In this document: one piece after another, positions 42,223-51,466 of the stretch
Layout: each line of letters begins with the position of its first letter
Numbering within the stretch: the stretch's first letter is position 1
Source of the DNA: Actinomadura rayongensis
GTDB lineage: Bacteria; Actinomycetota; Actinomycetes; Streptosporangiales; Streptosporangiaceae
Direction: 5' to 3'
Length of the DNA: 64,000 nucleotides
Assembly: GCF_009831215.1 (NCBI RefSeq)
Contig: NZ_WUTW01000001.1
Location: forward strand, 682,001-746,000
Notes under the pieces: generated by a model
Database searches by the model: none
What the model was told of the DNA's origin: nothing
The model's input: the letters and a program-made list of their open reading frames with translations, nothing else
Position numbers and translations under genes: made by a program

Positions 42223-43056
42223 ATGACCGAAACGTTCACCAGCCCGATCGCGTCCGTCATCGACGAGCTGTGGGAGAAGCGCGCCGGCCTCACGCCCGAC
42301 GACGCCGACGCGCGCGCCGCCGTGGTCGTCGCCGTCGACCAGATCGACAGCGGGGAGGCGCGGGTCGCCCACGTCGACGCGTCCGACGAGGTCGTCGTGG
42401 ACGAGCGGGCCAAGCGCGCGATCCTGCTGAGCTTCAAGGTGCTCGGGATGGTGCAGGCGCAGGTCGGCGACTTCCGCTACCACGACCGCATCCCGCTGAA
42501 GACGCGGCTGGACGGCGTCCGCGTGGTGCCCGGCGCCATCGCCCGCTGGGGCTCCTACCTCGCGCCCGGCGTCGTGCTGATGCCGTCGTTCACCAACATC
42601 GGGGCCTATGTCGACTCCGGGACGATGGTGGACACCTGGGCCACGGTCGGGTCGTGCGCGCAGATTGGGAAGAACGTCCACCTTTCCGGTGGTGTGGGGA
42701 TCGGCGGCGTGCTGGAGCCCCCGAACGCCAAGCCCGTCGTCATCGGGGACGAGGCCATGATCGGCAGCCGCTCGATGATCGTCGAGGGCGCGCGGGTCGG
42801 GGTCGGCGCGGTGATCGGCTCGGGGACGAACCTGTCGGCGTCCATGCCCGTCATCGACGTCGAGACGGGCGAGGAGATCAGCCGGGGCCGCGTCCCGGAC
42901 TGGTGCGTCGCCGTCGGCGGCACCCGCATCAAGGAGTTCGCGGGCGGGTCGTTCGGGCTGCCCGCCGTGCTCGTCCTCAAGCGCCTCGACCCGGGGCAGC
43001 GGCACGACAAGGCCGCGCTGAACGGGATCCTGCGCGACCACGGTCTCGACACCTGA
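42223..43056 (+). CDS. dapD: 2,3,4,5-tetrahydropyridine-2,6-dicarboxylate N-succinyltransferase
   Basis: A 277-residue left-handed beta-helix acyltransferase of the lysine/diaminopimelate pathway. The hexapeptide-repeat region is clear (SYLAPGVVLMPSFTNIGAYV, DTWATVGSCAQIGKNVHLSG, IGDEAMIGSRSMIVEGARVG), with R and E substrate residues in the usual places. ATG at 42223 follows AGGGGTC. dapE comes 48 bp later in the same direction. Confidence 0.94.
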   Translation: MTETFTSPIASVIDELWEKRAGLTPDDADARAAVVVAVDQIDSGEARVAHVDASDEVVVDERAKRAILLSFKVLGMVQAQVGDFRYHDRIPLKTRLDGVRVVPGAIARWGSYLAPGVVLMPSFTNIGAYVDSGTMVDTWATVGSCAQIGKNVHLSGGVGIGGVLEPPNAKPVVIGDEAMIGSRSMIVEGARVGVGAVIGSGTNLSASMPVIDVETGEEISRGRVPDWCVAVGGTRIKEFAGGSFGLPAVLVLKRLDPGQRHDKAALNGILRDHGLDT

Positions 43057-43104
43057 CCTGGCGGGACGGGGCGGCGCGGCCCCGTCCCGTTACCCTTGCC
43101 GTCC

Positions 43105-44160
43105 ATGGGCCTCGATCTCAGCTCGGACGCCGCCGCCCTGACGGCCGCGCTCGTGGACGTCGAATCCGTCAGCGGCGCCGAAGGGCACCTCGCCGACCTG
43201 GTGGAGACGGCGCTGCGCGCGCTGCCGCACCTCACCGTGGACCGGGACGGCGACACGATCGTCGCCCGGACGTCCCTCGGCCGCGCGGAGCGGATCGTCC
43301 TCGCCGGGCACCTGGACACCGTGCCGGTGAACGCGAACCTGCCGTCCCGCGTCGAGGGCACCCGGCTGTACGGGTGCGGGACGTCGGACATGAAGAGCGG
43401 CGTCGCCGTCCAGCTCCGGCTGGCGGCGGAGCTGACCGCGCCGTCGCGCGACCTCACGTACGTGTTCTACGAGTGCGAAGAGGTCGAGGCGGAGCGCAAC
43501 GGGCTGCTGCGGCTCGCCGCGCGGCGTCCCGACCTGCTCGCCGGGGACTTCGCCGTCCTGCTGGAGCCGACCGGCGGGCTCATCGAGGGCGGCTGCCAGG
43601 GGACGATGCGCGTCGAGGTCGCCGCGACCGGCGCCCGCGCGCACAGCGCCCGCGCCTGGATGGGGTCCAACGCGATCCACGCGGCGGGCGGGATCCTGGA
43701 CGTGCTGCGCGCGTACTCGCCGTCGCGTCCCGTGGTGGACGGGCTGGAGTACCGCGAGGGCCTGAACGCGGTGTTCGTGCGCGGCGGCGTCGCGGGCAAC
43801 GTCATTCCGGACGAATGCGTCGTCACCGTGAACTACCGGTTCGCGCCCGACAAGTCCGTGGCGGACGCCGAGGCGCATCTGCGGTCCGTCTTCGCCGGGT
43901 ACGCCGTGACGGTCGTGGACGCCGCGCCCGCCGCCCGTCCCGGCCTCACCCACCCGGCCGCCGCCGCGTTCGTCGCCGCCAGCGGCGCGGAGGTCCGCGC
44001 CAAGCTCGGCTGGACGGACGTCGCGCGCTTCGCGTCCCTGGGCGTCCCCGCCGTGAACTACGGGCCCGGCGAACCGACGCTCGCCCACACGCGCGAGGAA
44101 TCCGTCGAGATCCCGCTGATCGGGGAATGCGAACGTCGCCTGCTCGCCTGGCTGGCGTGA
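43105..44160 (+). CDS. dapE: Succinyl-diaminopimelate desuccinylase
   Basis: A 351-residue M20-family metallopeptidase that removes succinate from N-succinyl-LL-diaminopimelate. Metal-site motifs are LAGHLDTVP (about residue 70), CGTSDMKSG (about 93), YECEEVEAERNG with the catalytic Glu (about 131), LEPTGG (about 155) and, late, GPGEPTLAHTREE. It acts after DapD and DapC. The ATG at 43105 gives the usual length; an in-frame extension of three residues is possible. Confidence 0.94.
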   Translation: MGLDLSSDAAALTAALVDVESVSGAEGHLADLVETALRALPHLTVDRDGDTIVARTSLGRAERIVLAGHLDTVPVNANLPSRVEGTRLYGCGTSDMKSGVAVQLRLAAELTAPSRDLTYVFYECEEVEAERNGLLRLAARRPDLLAGDFAVLLEPTGGLIEGGCQGTMRVEVAATGARAHSARAWMGSNAIHAAGGILDVLRAYSPSRPVVDGLEYREGLNAVFVRGGVAGNVIPDECVVTVNYRFAPDKSVADAEAHLRSVFAGYAVTVVDAAPAARPGLTHPAAAAFVAASGAEVRAKLGWTDVARFASLGVPAVNYGPGEPTLAHTREESVEIPLIGECERRLLAWLA

Positions 44161-44207
44161 CGGCGGATTCACCGTTACGCCCCGTCCGGTCCGGCTACGG
44201 TGATCTC

Positions 44208-45008
44208 ATGGCATCTGAGACCGAGCCCGGGACGCGCCGGCAGGGACCCGCGACGCTGCGGGGCCGCGCCGTCCCGCAGACCACCACCGACCAGCGGCTC
44301 CTGGACAGCCGCGGCCCCTCGGACTGGCTGCACGCCGACCCGTGGCGCGTGCTGCGCATCCAGGCCGAGTTCGTGGAGGGCTTCGGGCTCCTCGCCGAGC
44401 TGCCGAAGGCGGTCAGCGTGTTCGGCAGCGCCCGGATCCGTCCCGGTTCGCCGGAGTACGACCTCGCCGTCGAGATCGGCGCGCGGCTGCACCGCGCGGG
44501 CTACGCCGTGATCACCGGCGGCGGCCCGGGGATCATGGAGGCCGCGAACAAGGGCTGCGACGAGGACGGCGGGCTGTCGGTCGGGCTCGGGATCGAGCTG
44601 CCGTTCGAGCAGAAGCTCAACGACCACATCGACGTGGGCCTGGAGTTCCGCTACTTCTTCGTGCGGAAGACGATGTTCGTCAAGTACTCGCAGGCGTTCA
44701 TCGTGCTGCCCGGCGGCTTCGGCACCCTGGACGAACTCTTCGAGGCCGTCACGCTCGTCCAGACGGGCAAGATCACGCGCTTCCCGATCGTCCTGGTCGG
44801 CCGCGAGTTCTGGCAGCCCCTGGTCGACTGGATCAACGGAACCCTCCTGACCCGCGGCCTGGTCTCGGTGGACGACCCTAAACTCCTGCACCTCACCGAC
44901 ACCCCCGAGGAAGCCGTCCAGATCGTCGTAGACGCCCACGCCAAGGCCGAACAGGCCATGATCGAAGCCCGCGCCCAAGCCGAGACCGCCGCCGAAGAGA
45001 GCTCCTGA
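44208..45008 (+). CDS. LOG/TIGR00730-family Rossmann-fold protein
   Basis: A 266-residue protein with the PGGFGTLDELFE motif (about residues 167-178) and ITGGGPGIMEAANKG of the lysine-decarboxylase-like LOG family. Members hydrolyse cytokinin ribotides or purine nucleotides to the base and ribose 5-phosphate. The position after dapDE is conserved in many actinomycetes. The C-terminal tail is acidic and Ala-rich. Confidence 0.9.
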   Translation: MASETEPGTRRQGPATLRGRAVPQTTTDQRLLDSRGPSDWLHADPWRVLRIQAEFVEGFGLLAELPKAVSVFGSARIRPGSPEYDLAVEIGARLHRAGYAVITGGGPGIMEAANKGCDEDGGLSVGLGIELPFEQKLNDHIDVGLEFRYFFVRKTMFVKYSQAFIVLPGGFGTLDELFEAVTLVQTGKITRFPIVLVGREFWQPLVDWINGTLLTRGLVSVDDPKLLHLTDTPEEAVQIVVDAHAKAEQAMIEARAQAETAAEESS

Positions 45009-45084
45009 CCGACGCAATTCGCGGAAGCAAGGCCGCCCCGCCGTCTGCCCGGTGAACCGCATCCGCTCCTCCAAGACCGGGCTC

Positions 45085-47253
45085 CTACCGGCGGACCCCT
45101 TCTAGATTCGCCCGCACGAGTTTGGTGAGCGGATGGTCGCTGCCCAGCGCCCGCTCGCAGTCGTTCAGGGCGGCCTCGCACAGCGAGATCGCCCGTCCCG
45201 AGTCCCCCGCCATCCGGTAGGCGGCGGCGAGGTTGTTGCGGGAGAGCAGGGTGCAAGGGTGGTCGCCGCCCAGTACCCGCTCGCAGTCGGCCAAGTTCGC
45301 CTCGTGCAGCGTGGTCGCCCGGCGCAGGTCCCCTGCTTCCTGGTAGGCGCGGGCGAGGTTGTTACGGGAGGTCAAAGTTTCGGCGTAGTTACCTCCCAGC
45401 ACCCGCTCATAATCTGCCAGGGTGGCCTCGTGTAGCGCGATCGCCCTGCGCAGATCTCCCGCGTCCTGGTACGCGTTCGCGAGGTTGTTGCGGGAGAGCA
45501 GGGTGTGGCGGTGGTCGTCGCCCAGCACTCGTTCACGGTCGGCCAGAGTCGTTTCGTGCAGCGCGATCGCCCGGTCCAGGTCTCCCGCGTCCTGGTACGC
45601 GTTCGCGAGGTTGTTGCGGGCGATGAGAGTGTCGGGGTGGTCGCTGCCCAGCACTCGTTCACGGTCGGCCAGAGTCGTTTCGTGCAGCGGAATCGCCCGG
45701 TCCAGCTCTCCCGCCTCCTGGTAGGCGAGGGCGAGGTTGTTGCCGGAGATCAGCGTGTCCGGGTGGTCGAGGCCATGCAGGCGCTGATCGCTGATGAAGG
45801 CGCGTTCGAAGTAGCTGATGGCGCGTGCCAGCGCGCCTTGGACTTGCAGGAAAATGGCGGCGTGGTCGAGAAGTCGGCTGGTGGTGGGCGTGTCGCTGTC
45901 GGGTGTGGTGCGCTGTGTGAGGGCGTCTACGTGTGGGAGCAGTGTGCGCCAGGTGGGCCATCCGGCCAGGTCGTAGGGGTTGGTGGGGCGCGCCCGGCTG
46001 AGCAGGTCGGTGGCCGCGTGGCAGGCGGTGTGGATGTCGGCGGGTCGGCGGTGGGGGTCGCCGTTTTGTTCGGGCGTGCGGGGGTCGGGGGTGCGGGCGA
46101 TGGCTTGGACCAGGCGGTGGACGGTGATCGTTTCGGTGTTGAGGGTGATCATGCTGTAGGCGGCCAGGTCGCCCAGCGCCGCAGCCAGCGTCGCGGGGTC
46201 GGCGAGCGGGGTGAGCAGGGTTCGGGGGATGTCTTGTGGTGCCCACCATGCAAGGACGCGCAGTAGTTCTCGCGCCAGTGGGGTGAGGTTGTCGAGGGTG
46301 AGGCGCCAGATCCGGGCGATGGTCTGTTCGGCGTCGCTGCCGCGCGCGGCCTGGTCGTAGATCAGCGCCGGGTCGGCGCGCAGCAGTTCCAGGTAGTCGT
46401 CTGGGGACAGCCGCGTCTGGCGGATGAAGGCGCCGGCCTGTTTGACCGCCAGTGGCAGGTACCCCAGTTCGGCGCACAGCGCGGCGGTCCCGGTGAGGTC
46501 GGCGTCGGCCCGGTCGGTGGTGACGATTTCGGTCAGGAGTTCGTGTGCTTCGGGTGGCCTCAGCACATCCAGTTCGATGAGCGCCGCACCCAGGTCGTGC
46601 CAGCCTTCGCGTAGGCGGCTGGTGATCAGGAACCGTCCGCGCGGGGCGCCGGTCACCAGCCCGGCCACGTCGGCGGGGTGGGCGACGTTGTCCAGCACCA
46701 CCAGCCAGCCCGTGTGGGTGGCCAGCCAGCGCCGCGCCCACGCCGCCCGGTCTTCCACCGGGACTGCCACGGGGGTGGTGCGGGTCATGTCCGGGACCAG
46801 CATTCCCGCCAGTCCGGCCAGGCCCTCGGTGAGGTTCGCCGGGGTGTCGGCGGTGATCCACCAGGTAAGGGTGTGCTCGGCGGCATGGCGGTGCGCCCAG
46901 TGCGCGGCCAGCGTGCTCTTGCCCACCCCGCCCAACCCGTGCACCGCCTGCACCACCGCACCGCCCGGACCCCGCAACGCCGAATCCAGCTCGGCCAGCT
47001 TCCCGCCCCGCCTTACGAACAGCCCCGTATACGAGGAAAGCTGCGGCGGCGCCCACGGCGGTGGGTCGACCTCTTCGGCGCGGGGCAGCGGAACCGCCTG
47101 ATACACATCGCCCACGTGCGTGGGCGAGCCGATCACATCTCCTCCGGCGGCGATCGCCCCGGCACCGGCCGCCTCCACCCGCCAGCTCGGCAGCCCTGCG
47201 TCCTCGCTGGCAGCCTCCCGGTCGGGGGGACGGCGGTTCCTGCGCCAGATCAC
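45085..47253 (-). CDS. STAND NTPase with TPR repeats
   Basis: A 722-residue signalling NTPase of the NB-ARC/STAND type. A short N-terminal Gly-rich motif (GAGAIAAGGDVIGSPTHVGD, about residues 31-49) precedes the NTPase. This has Walker A GLGGVGKST (106-114), Walker B WLVVLDN (about 182) and a sensor ITSR (about 210). Six TPR-like units of 42 residues (pattern LxxRNNLAxAY...GDLxRAIxLHExxLxDxERVLG) end the protein (about 470-715). There is no obvious effector domain. GTG at 47253 overlaps the stop of the upstream membrane-protein gene. The unit may sense a ligand or a phage protein, or act in signalling; function unknown. Confidence 0.85.
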   Translation of the reverse strand: MIWRRNRRPPDREAASEDAGLPSWRVEAAGAGAIAAGGDVIGSPTHVGDVYQAVPLPRAEEVDPPPWAPPQLSSYTGLFVRRGGKLAELDSALRGPGGAVVQAVHGLGGVGKSTLAAHWAHRHAAEHTLTWWITADTPANLTEGLAGLAGMLVPDMTRTTPVAVPVEDRAAWARRWLATHTGWLVVLDNVAHPADVAGLVTGAPRGRFLITSRLREGWHDLGAALIELDVLRPPEAHELLTEIVTTDRADADLTGTAALCAELGYLPLAVKQAGAFIRQTRLSPDDYLELLRADPALIYDQAARGSDAEQTIARIWRLTLDNLTPLARELLRVLAWWAPQDIPRTLLTPLADPATLAAALGDLAAYSMITLNTETITVHRLVQAIARTPDPRTPEQNGDPHRRPADIHTACHAATDLLSRARPTNPYDLAGWPTWRTLLPHVDALTQRTTPDSDTPTTSRLLDHAAIFLQVQGALARAISYFERAFISDQRLHGLDHPDTLISGNNLALAYQEAGELDRAIPLHETTLADRERVLGSDHPDTLIARNNLANAYQDAGDLDRAIALHETTLADRERVLGDDHRHTLLSRNNLANAYQDAGDLRRAIALHEATLADYERVLGGNYAETLTSRNNLARAYQEAGDLRRATTLHEANLADCERVLGGDHPCTLLSRNNLAAAYRMAGDSGRAISLCEAALNDCERALGSDHPLTKLVRANLEGVRR

Positions 47254-47669
47254 GGCGCCGCCGGGTCGTCCCGGGTGACTTCGGTGCGCGAATCGGCCAC
47301 ATCACCACCGGCCGCGATCGCCCCCGGCCCCGACGCGTAGACCCCCGGACCCGGTCGCGGGGCCGCTTGCGGGCTGTCTGAGGGCGGGTGTGTCACCCTG
47401 GTCGAAGACCCGGTCACCGAGCCGCCCGCACTGATCGCACCGTCGCCGGACGCCACCACCCGCCCGACCGGGCGAGCCGGCTCCGGCTCCGGTGTGGCCC
47501 GGTAGGTCAGCCAGCCCAGCAGACCACCACCCACCACCACGAACGCCACCGACGCCGCCAGCCACGCCAACCCCCACCGCTGCGTCAGCATCCCCGTGGC
47601 CACATTCACCACCGCGCCGACGCCGACCCCCGCCGCAGCCGCCCACGCCTGCCCCCGCCGACCGCCCAT
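47250..47669 (-). CDS. Small membrane protein sharing a Gly-rich motif with the STAND protein
   Basis: A 139-residue protein with two membrane segments (about residues 10-27 and 32-55) and a tail carrying two copies of a motif, SGDGAISAGGSVTGSSTRVT and SGPGAIAAGGDVADSRTEVT. The same motif occurs once near the N-terminus of the next protein. ATG at 47669 has GGAGG six bases upstream. The stop overlaps the STAND GTG, so they are co-translated. The shared motif may hold the two proteins together or bind a common ligand. Confidence 0.75.
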   Translation of the reverse strand: MGGRRGQAWAAAAGVGVGAVVNVATGMLTQRWGLAWLAASVAFVVVGGGLLGWLTYRATPEPEPARPVGRVVASGDGAISAGGSVTGSSTRVTHPPSDSPQAAPRPGPGVYASGPGAIAAGGDVADSRTEVTRDDPAAP

Positions 47670-47929
47670 CACGCCTCCCCGCAACGCAGAAGACCGGCGG
47701 CGCACCCGCCTTACACCAATCGTCCCGCGGCACTCCGCAACCCATCGCCCCTTTGCCGCACCCGGCCACAAAGTCCCGCATCTGCCGACAACGAACGCAG
47801 ACCCTGCGTCCCGACGAGCGAGATCACCTGTGTCATCGCCGTTGACGCCGACCGGGTCTTTGGCCTGCTGGAGTCCGCTGTCTGGCTTCGCCGCCCGGCG
47901 GCCTGCGGCTCGTCCGTGTCGGTGTCCGG

Positions 47930-48652
47930 TCAGTGGGGAGCGGCGTCTGGGCGGCGGCGGGCGGTGATCAGCCAGGCGCGGGAATCGAACCAGACGCCGT
48001 CGCCGGTGTCGTGTGCCTTGAGGGTCGCGCGGAGTCGGTCGTGGGCGCGTTCGTCCAGGTCCTGCGCCGCCCACAGGTGGCGGACGGCGGCTTGCGCGCG
48101 CTCGGCGTCGGGGCCGTAGCAGACGGGTTCGTGCAGGTCGGCGACGTCCAGTGTGTCGAAGCCCGCCGCGTTGAGGACGCCTGTTGCGACGTTCGGGTCG
48201 GCTAGAGAGAAGGCGGGTGACGGTCGTCCGCCGAACAGGGCCGTGTGCCATTCTTGGCGGTCGCCAGGCTGCCAGACCAGTTGTACGAAACGTGCGTTCG
48301 GACGCAATGCGCGTCCGATGTTGGTGAACGCGGCGACCGGGTCGCGGAAGAACATCGTGCCGAACCGGCTGACGGCCAGGGTGAAATGTCCGGGCTTGAA
48401 GGCGTGGGTCTGCGCGTCGGCCTGCACGAAGGCGACGTTGTCGAGACCTTCGGCAAGGTGACGTGCCTGAGCCAGCATCGGCGCGGAGACGTCTACGCCG
48501 AGCGCGGTGCCCGGTGACGCCGCGCGGGCCGCGTCGCGGGTGGTCAGGCCGGTGCCGCAGCCGATGTCGAGGACATGGTCGCCGGGTTGGACGTGCAGTG
48601 CGTCCTGGAGGCGCGCGTGGTAGTGGACGAGTTCGGCGTCATAGTCGAACAC
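47930..48652 (-). CDS. SAM-dependent methyltransferase, class I
   Basis: A 240-residue methyltransferase with the SAM-binding motif I VLDIGCGTG (about residues 28-36), GVDVSAPML and VQADAQTHAF in the expected order. The substrate is unknown. The GTG start at 48652 lies inside the end of the upstream alpha/beta hydrolase (14-bp overlap), so the two are one operon. Confidence 0.88.
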   Translation of the reverse strand: MFDYDAELVHYHARLQDALHVQPGDHVLDIGCGTGLTTRDAARAASPGTALGVDVSAPMLAQARHLAEGLDNVAFVQADAQTHAFKPGHFTLAVSRFGTMFFRDPVAAFTNIGRALRPNARFVQLVWQPGDRQEWHTALFGGRPSPAFSLADPNVATGVLNAAGFDTLDVADLHEPVCYGPDAERAQAAVRHLWAAQDLDERAHDRLRATLKAHDTGDGVWFDSRAWLITARRRPDAAPH

Positions 48653-49490
48653 GGCGCACGTTCTCTCGCGTGTGGCGCAGCAGGGCCGGTACGAAGGCGT
48701 CCCACACCGGTTCGGGGACGTCGTGTCCCGCGCCTTCCAGCACCAGCAGCTCCGCGCTGGGGATCGCGTCGCGCAGCGCCTCGCCGTGCGGCAGCGGCAG
48801 GAACGGGTCGCGGTCGCCGTGGACGACGAGCGTCGGCGCCGCGATGTCGCCGAAGCCGCCGCGCGACGGGCCTTCGACGTCGATGGCGTAGTGGTTGACC
48901 AGCGTGGACGCGTAGTTCCGCGCTCGCGCCACGTCGCGTTCGGCCAGGTCCCGCGTCGCCGCCGCGTCGAAGTGCGGGGAGCCGCCTGCGTACGCCTCGG
49001 CGCCTGCGACGACGTATTCGATCACGGCGGACGCGTCGGAAAGGTCCGGCTCGTCCGGCATCTTCAGGTCGCCGGACGGCGGTGGAAGGTCGTCCGCGCC
49101 GGTCGAGGCCGACACGAACGTCAACGACGCGACCCGGTCGGGATGGTCCACGCCGAGGATGAGCCCGATCCCGCCGAACATCGACTGGCACACCAGATGA
49201 GCGCGTTCGATGCCCAGCGCGTCCTGGATGCCGAGCGTGTCGAGCGCCAGGTCGGTGAACGAGTACTTGGGCGCGCTCGGCGGATAGGCGGTCGAGCGGC
49301 CGGTATCGCGGTGGTCGTAGCGGACGACGTACCGTCCACCCGCCGCGATGCGTTCGCACAACCGGGCGTCCCACCACAGCATCGAGGCGGACGATCCGGC
49401 GACGAGCAGGACTGCCGGGTCCGTCCGCTCCCCGAACGTCTCGACGCATAGTTCGGCGCCGTCGACGGCGATCTGCATACAACTCTCCAT
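48639..49490 (-). CDS. Alpha/beta hydrolase
   Basis: A 283-residue alpha/beta-fold hydrolase. The oxyanion region VLLVAGSSASMLWWD, nucleophile elbow VCQSMFGG (S about 102), the aspartate in VVHGDRDPFLP and the His of LEGAGHDVPEP complete the triad. It is co-transcribed with the methyltransferase. ATG at 49490 or 49478 (MQIAVDG) may be the start. It is divergent from a LysR regulator 101 bp away, which may control it. Confidence 0.88.
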   Translation of the reverse strand: MESCMQIAVDGAELCVETFGERTDPAVLLVAGSSASMLWWDARLCERIAAGGRYVVRYDHRDTGRSTAYPPSAPKYSFTDLALDTLGIQDALGIERAHLVCQSMFGGIGLILGVDHPDRVASLTFVSASTGADDLPPPSGDLKMPDEPDLSDASAVIEYVVAGAEAYAGGSPHFDAAATRDLAERDVARARNYASTLVNHYAIDVEGPSRGGFGDIAAPTLVVHGDRDPFLPLPHGEALRDAIPSAELLVLEGAGHDVPEPVWDAFVPALLRHTRENVRRVRL

Positions 49491-49591
49491 CGGTCGTGGT
49501 CCCGGCTCACGCTAGGGGCGGCGAGTCCATCGTGAACAGCGATGATTTGCGATCACCTCGATCGCCAACAACGATCACTAGGCTGAGGCGC

Positions 49592-50494
49592 GTGAAGGAC
49601 GTCGAGCTGCGCCACCTCGCCGCGATGGTCGCGATCGCCGAAGAGGGCTCGTTCGGACGCGCGGCCGTCCGCCTCGGCTACACCCAGTCGACGGTCAGCC
49701 AGCAGATCGCCGCACTGGAACGCGCCCTCGGCGGCCCGGTGTTCGACCGGCCGGGCGGTCCGCGCCCGGTGCGGCTCACGCCGCTCGGCTCGGTGGTCCT
49801 CGACCGGGGCCGTACCCTGCTGGCGGACGCGGACGCACTGGCCCGCGCCGTGGAGCGCTTCCGGGCAGGCGACGGCCGGATCGACATCGGCACGTTCCAG
49901 AGCGTGTCGACCGTCATCCTCCCGTCGATCGTGCGCCGCCTGCGCGCCGAGCACCCCGGCTGCGACATCAGGCTGTCCGAAGAGGAACCCGAACAGCCGC
50001 AGATCGGTGACCTGGACCTTCTGTTCTACGACGGCCCTATCGACGGCGACGTCGAGTCCCGCAAGCTCCTGGACGACCCGTACCTCCTGGTGGCGGCCAA
50101 AGGAACGTTCCCCGACGGCCCGGTAACGCTGTCCCGCCTCGACGGCGTCCCGATGGTGGCGTGGCCGCTGACGTGCGACCAGCCCGAGATGGAACAGGCG
50201 CTCGCCCGGGGCGGCGCCCGGCCGCAGGTCGTGTTCCGCTCGGCGATCAACGACACGCTGCTGTCGATGGTGCGCGCGGGCCTCGGATCGGCCGTGCTGC
50301 CCTGGCTCGCGATCCGCGGCGCCGACGTGGCCTCCGACGACAGGCTGCGCGTCCACGAACTACGGCCGTCCCCGCCGCCTCGGGAGATCTACCTGCACTG
50401 GCCCGCCGGCCGCACCCGATCCCCGCTCGCCGCCCACGCCGTCGAGATCGCCGTCCAGGTCGCGGCCGAACTCGCGCCGCCGGTGACGGACTAG
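49592..50494 (+). CDS. LysR-family transcriptional regulator
   Basis: A 300-residue LysR regulator: winged helix-turn-helix (about residues 4-62, FGRAAVRLGYTQSTVSQQIAALE in part) and a periplasmic-binding-like effector domain. It is divergent from the hydrolase/methyltransferase operon; the interval has several GATC-containing repeats (GCGATCACC, CGATCGCC, CGATCAC) that could be its binding sites. GTG at 49592 gives the conserved N-terminus. Confidence 0.88.
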   Translation: MKDVELRHLAAMVAIAEEGSFGRAAVRLGYTQSTVSQQIAALERALGGPVFDRPGGPRPVRLTPLGSVVLDRGRTLLADADALARAVERFRAGDGRIDIGTFQSVSTVILPSIVRRLRAEHPGCDIRLSEEEPEQPQIGDLDLLFYDGPIDGDVESRKLLDDPYLLVAAKGTFPDGPVTLSRLDGVPMVAWPLTCDQPEMEQALARGGARPQVVFRSAINDTLLSMVRAGLGSAVLPWLAIRGADVASDDRLRVHELRPSPPPREIYLHWPAGRTRSPLAAHAVEIAVQVAAELAPPVTD

Positions 50495-51342
50495 CCCTCG
50501 GCGGGAGCCGGAGCGGCCCAGCTCGCCAGGAGGTGGAGGGCGTCGGCGCTGGAGGAGCCGGGCGTCGCGGTGTAGACGGTGAGGTTGAGGCCGTGGTCGT
50601 TCGATAGCGCGATGGATTCGTAGTCGAGGGTCAGGTCGCCGACGGCCGGGTGGTGGAACGACTTGGTGCCCGTGTGATGGATGCGGACGTTGTGCTGCGC
50701 CCACCGCGTGCGGAACGCGTCGCTGCGCGTGGACAGTTCGCCGATGAGGTCGGTGAGGTTGCGGTCGTAGGGGTCGCGTCCGGCTTCGGTGCGCAGGAGC
50801 GCGACGGTGATGTCGGCCGCGGTTTCCCAGTCGGTGTAGAAATCGGCGGCGGCCGGGTCCAGGAACTGGAAGCGGGCGACGTTCGGCGTGCCGGCGCTCT
50901 GGAAGATGGGCGCGTACATCGCGCGGCCCAGGCGGTTGGCGGCCAGGAGGTCCATGCGGCCGTTGCGGATCATCGCCGGGGCGTCGACCAACGCGTCGAT
51001 CAGCCGCTGGAGGCCGGGACGGACCTTCGGCGCGGGCTTGCGGCGCGGACGGGCCGGGGTGTTCGCGGTGCGGGCGAGGTCGAACAGGTGTGAGCGCTCG
51101 GCGTCGTCCAGGTGCAGGGCGCGGGCGACGGCGTCCAGGACGGACTCGGACGCGCCCGCCAGCCTGCCCCGCTCCAGCTGCGTGTAGTAGTCGATCGACA
51201 CCCCGGCGAGCAGCGCGACCTCCTCGCGGCGCAGGCCGGGGACGCGCCGGTTCGTCCCGTAGACGGGCAGCCCGGCCTGCTGCGGGGTGATCCTGGCCCG
51301 GCGGGAGGTCAGGAACTCGCGGATGTCGTCCCGGTTATCCAT
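50491..51342 (-). CDS. XRE-family regulator with MmyB-like C-terminal domain
   Basis: A 283-residue regulator. N-terminal helix-turn-helix (about residues 12-70) with VPGLRREEVALLAGVS and YYTQLERGR, followed by a PAS-like MmyB ligand domain (about 105-280). Proteins of this type usually control an adjacent oxidoreductase, here the divergent zinc alcohol dehydrogenase 124 bp away. ATG at 51342. Confidence 0.9.
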   Translation of the reverse strand: MDNRDDIREFLTSRRARITPQQAGLPVYGTNRRVPGLRREEVALLAGVSIDYYTQLERGRLAGASESVLDAVARALHLDDAERSHLFDLARTANTPARPRRKPAPKVRPGLQRLIDALVDAPAMIRNGRMDLLAANRLGRAMYAPIFQSAGTPNVARFQFLDPAAADFYTDWETAADITVALLRTEAGRDPYDRNLTDLIGELSTRSDAFRTRWAQHNVRIHHTGTKSFHHPAVGDLTLDYESIALSNDHGLNLTVYTATPGSSSADALHLLASWAAPAPAEG

Positions 51343-51466
51343 GTCGTCCAGGCTACGAGGCGGCGCGCCGGGCGAGGGGGGTGCTGTCAACCCCTGGAAC
51401 GGCGGACTCTCCCCGGGGCCGGGCCGCACGGGTTGCATGGACCGCGTCCCGTACGGAAGGAGACCC

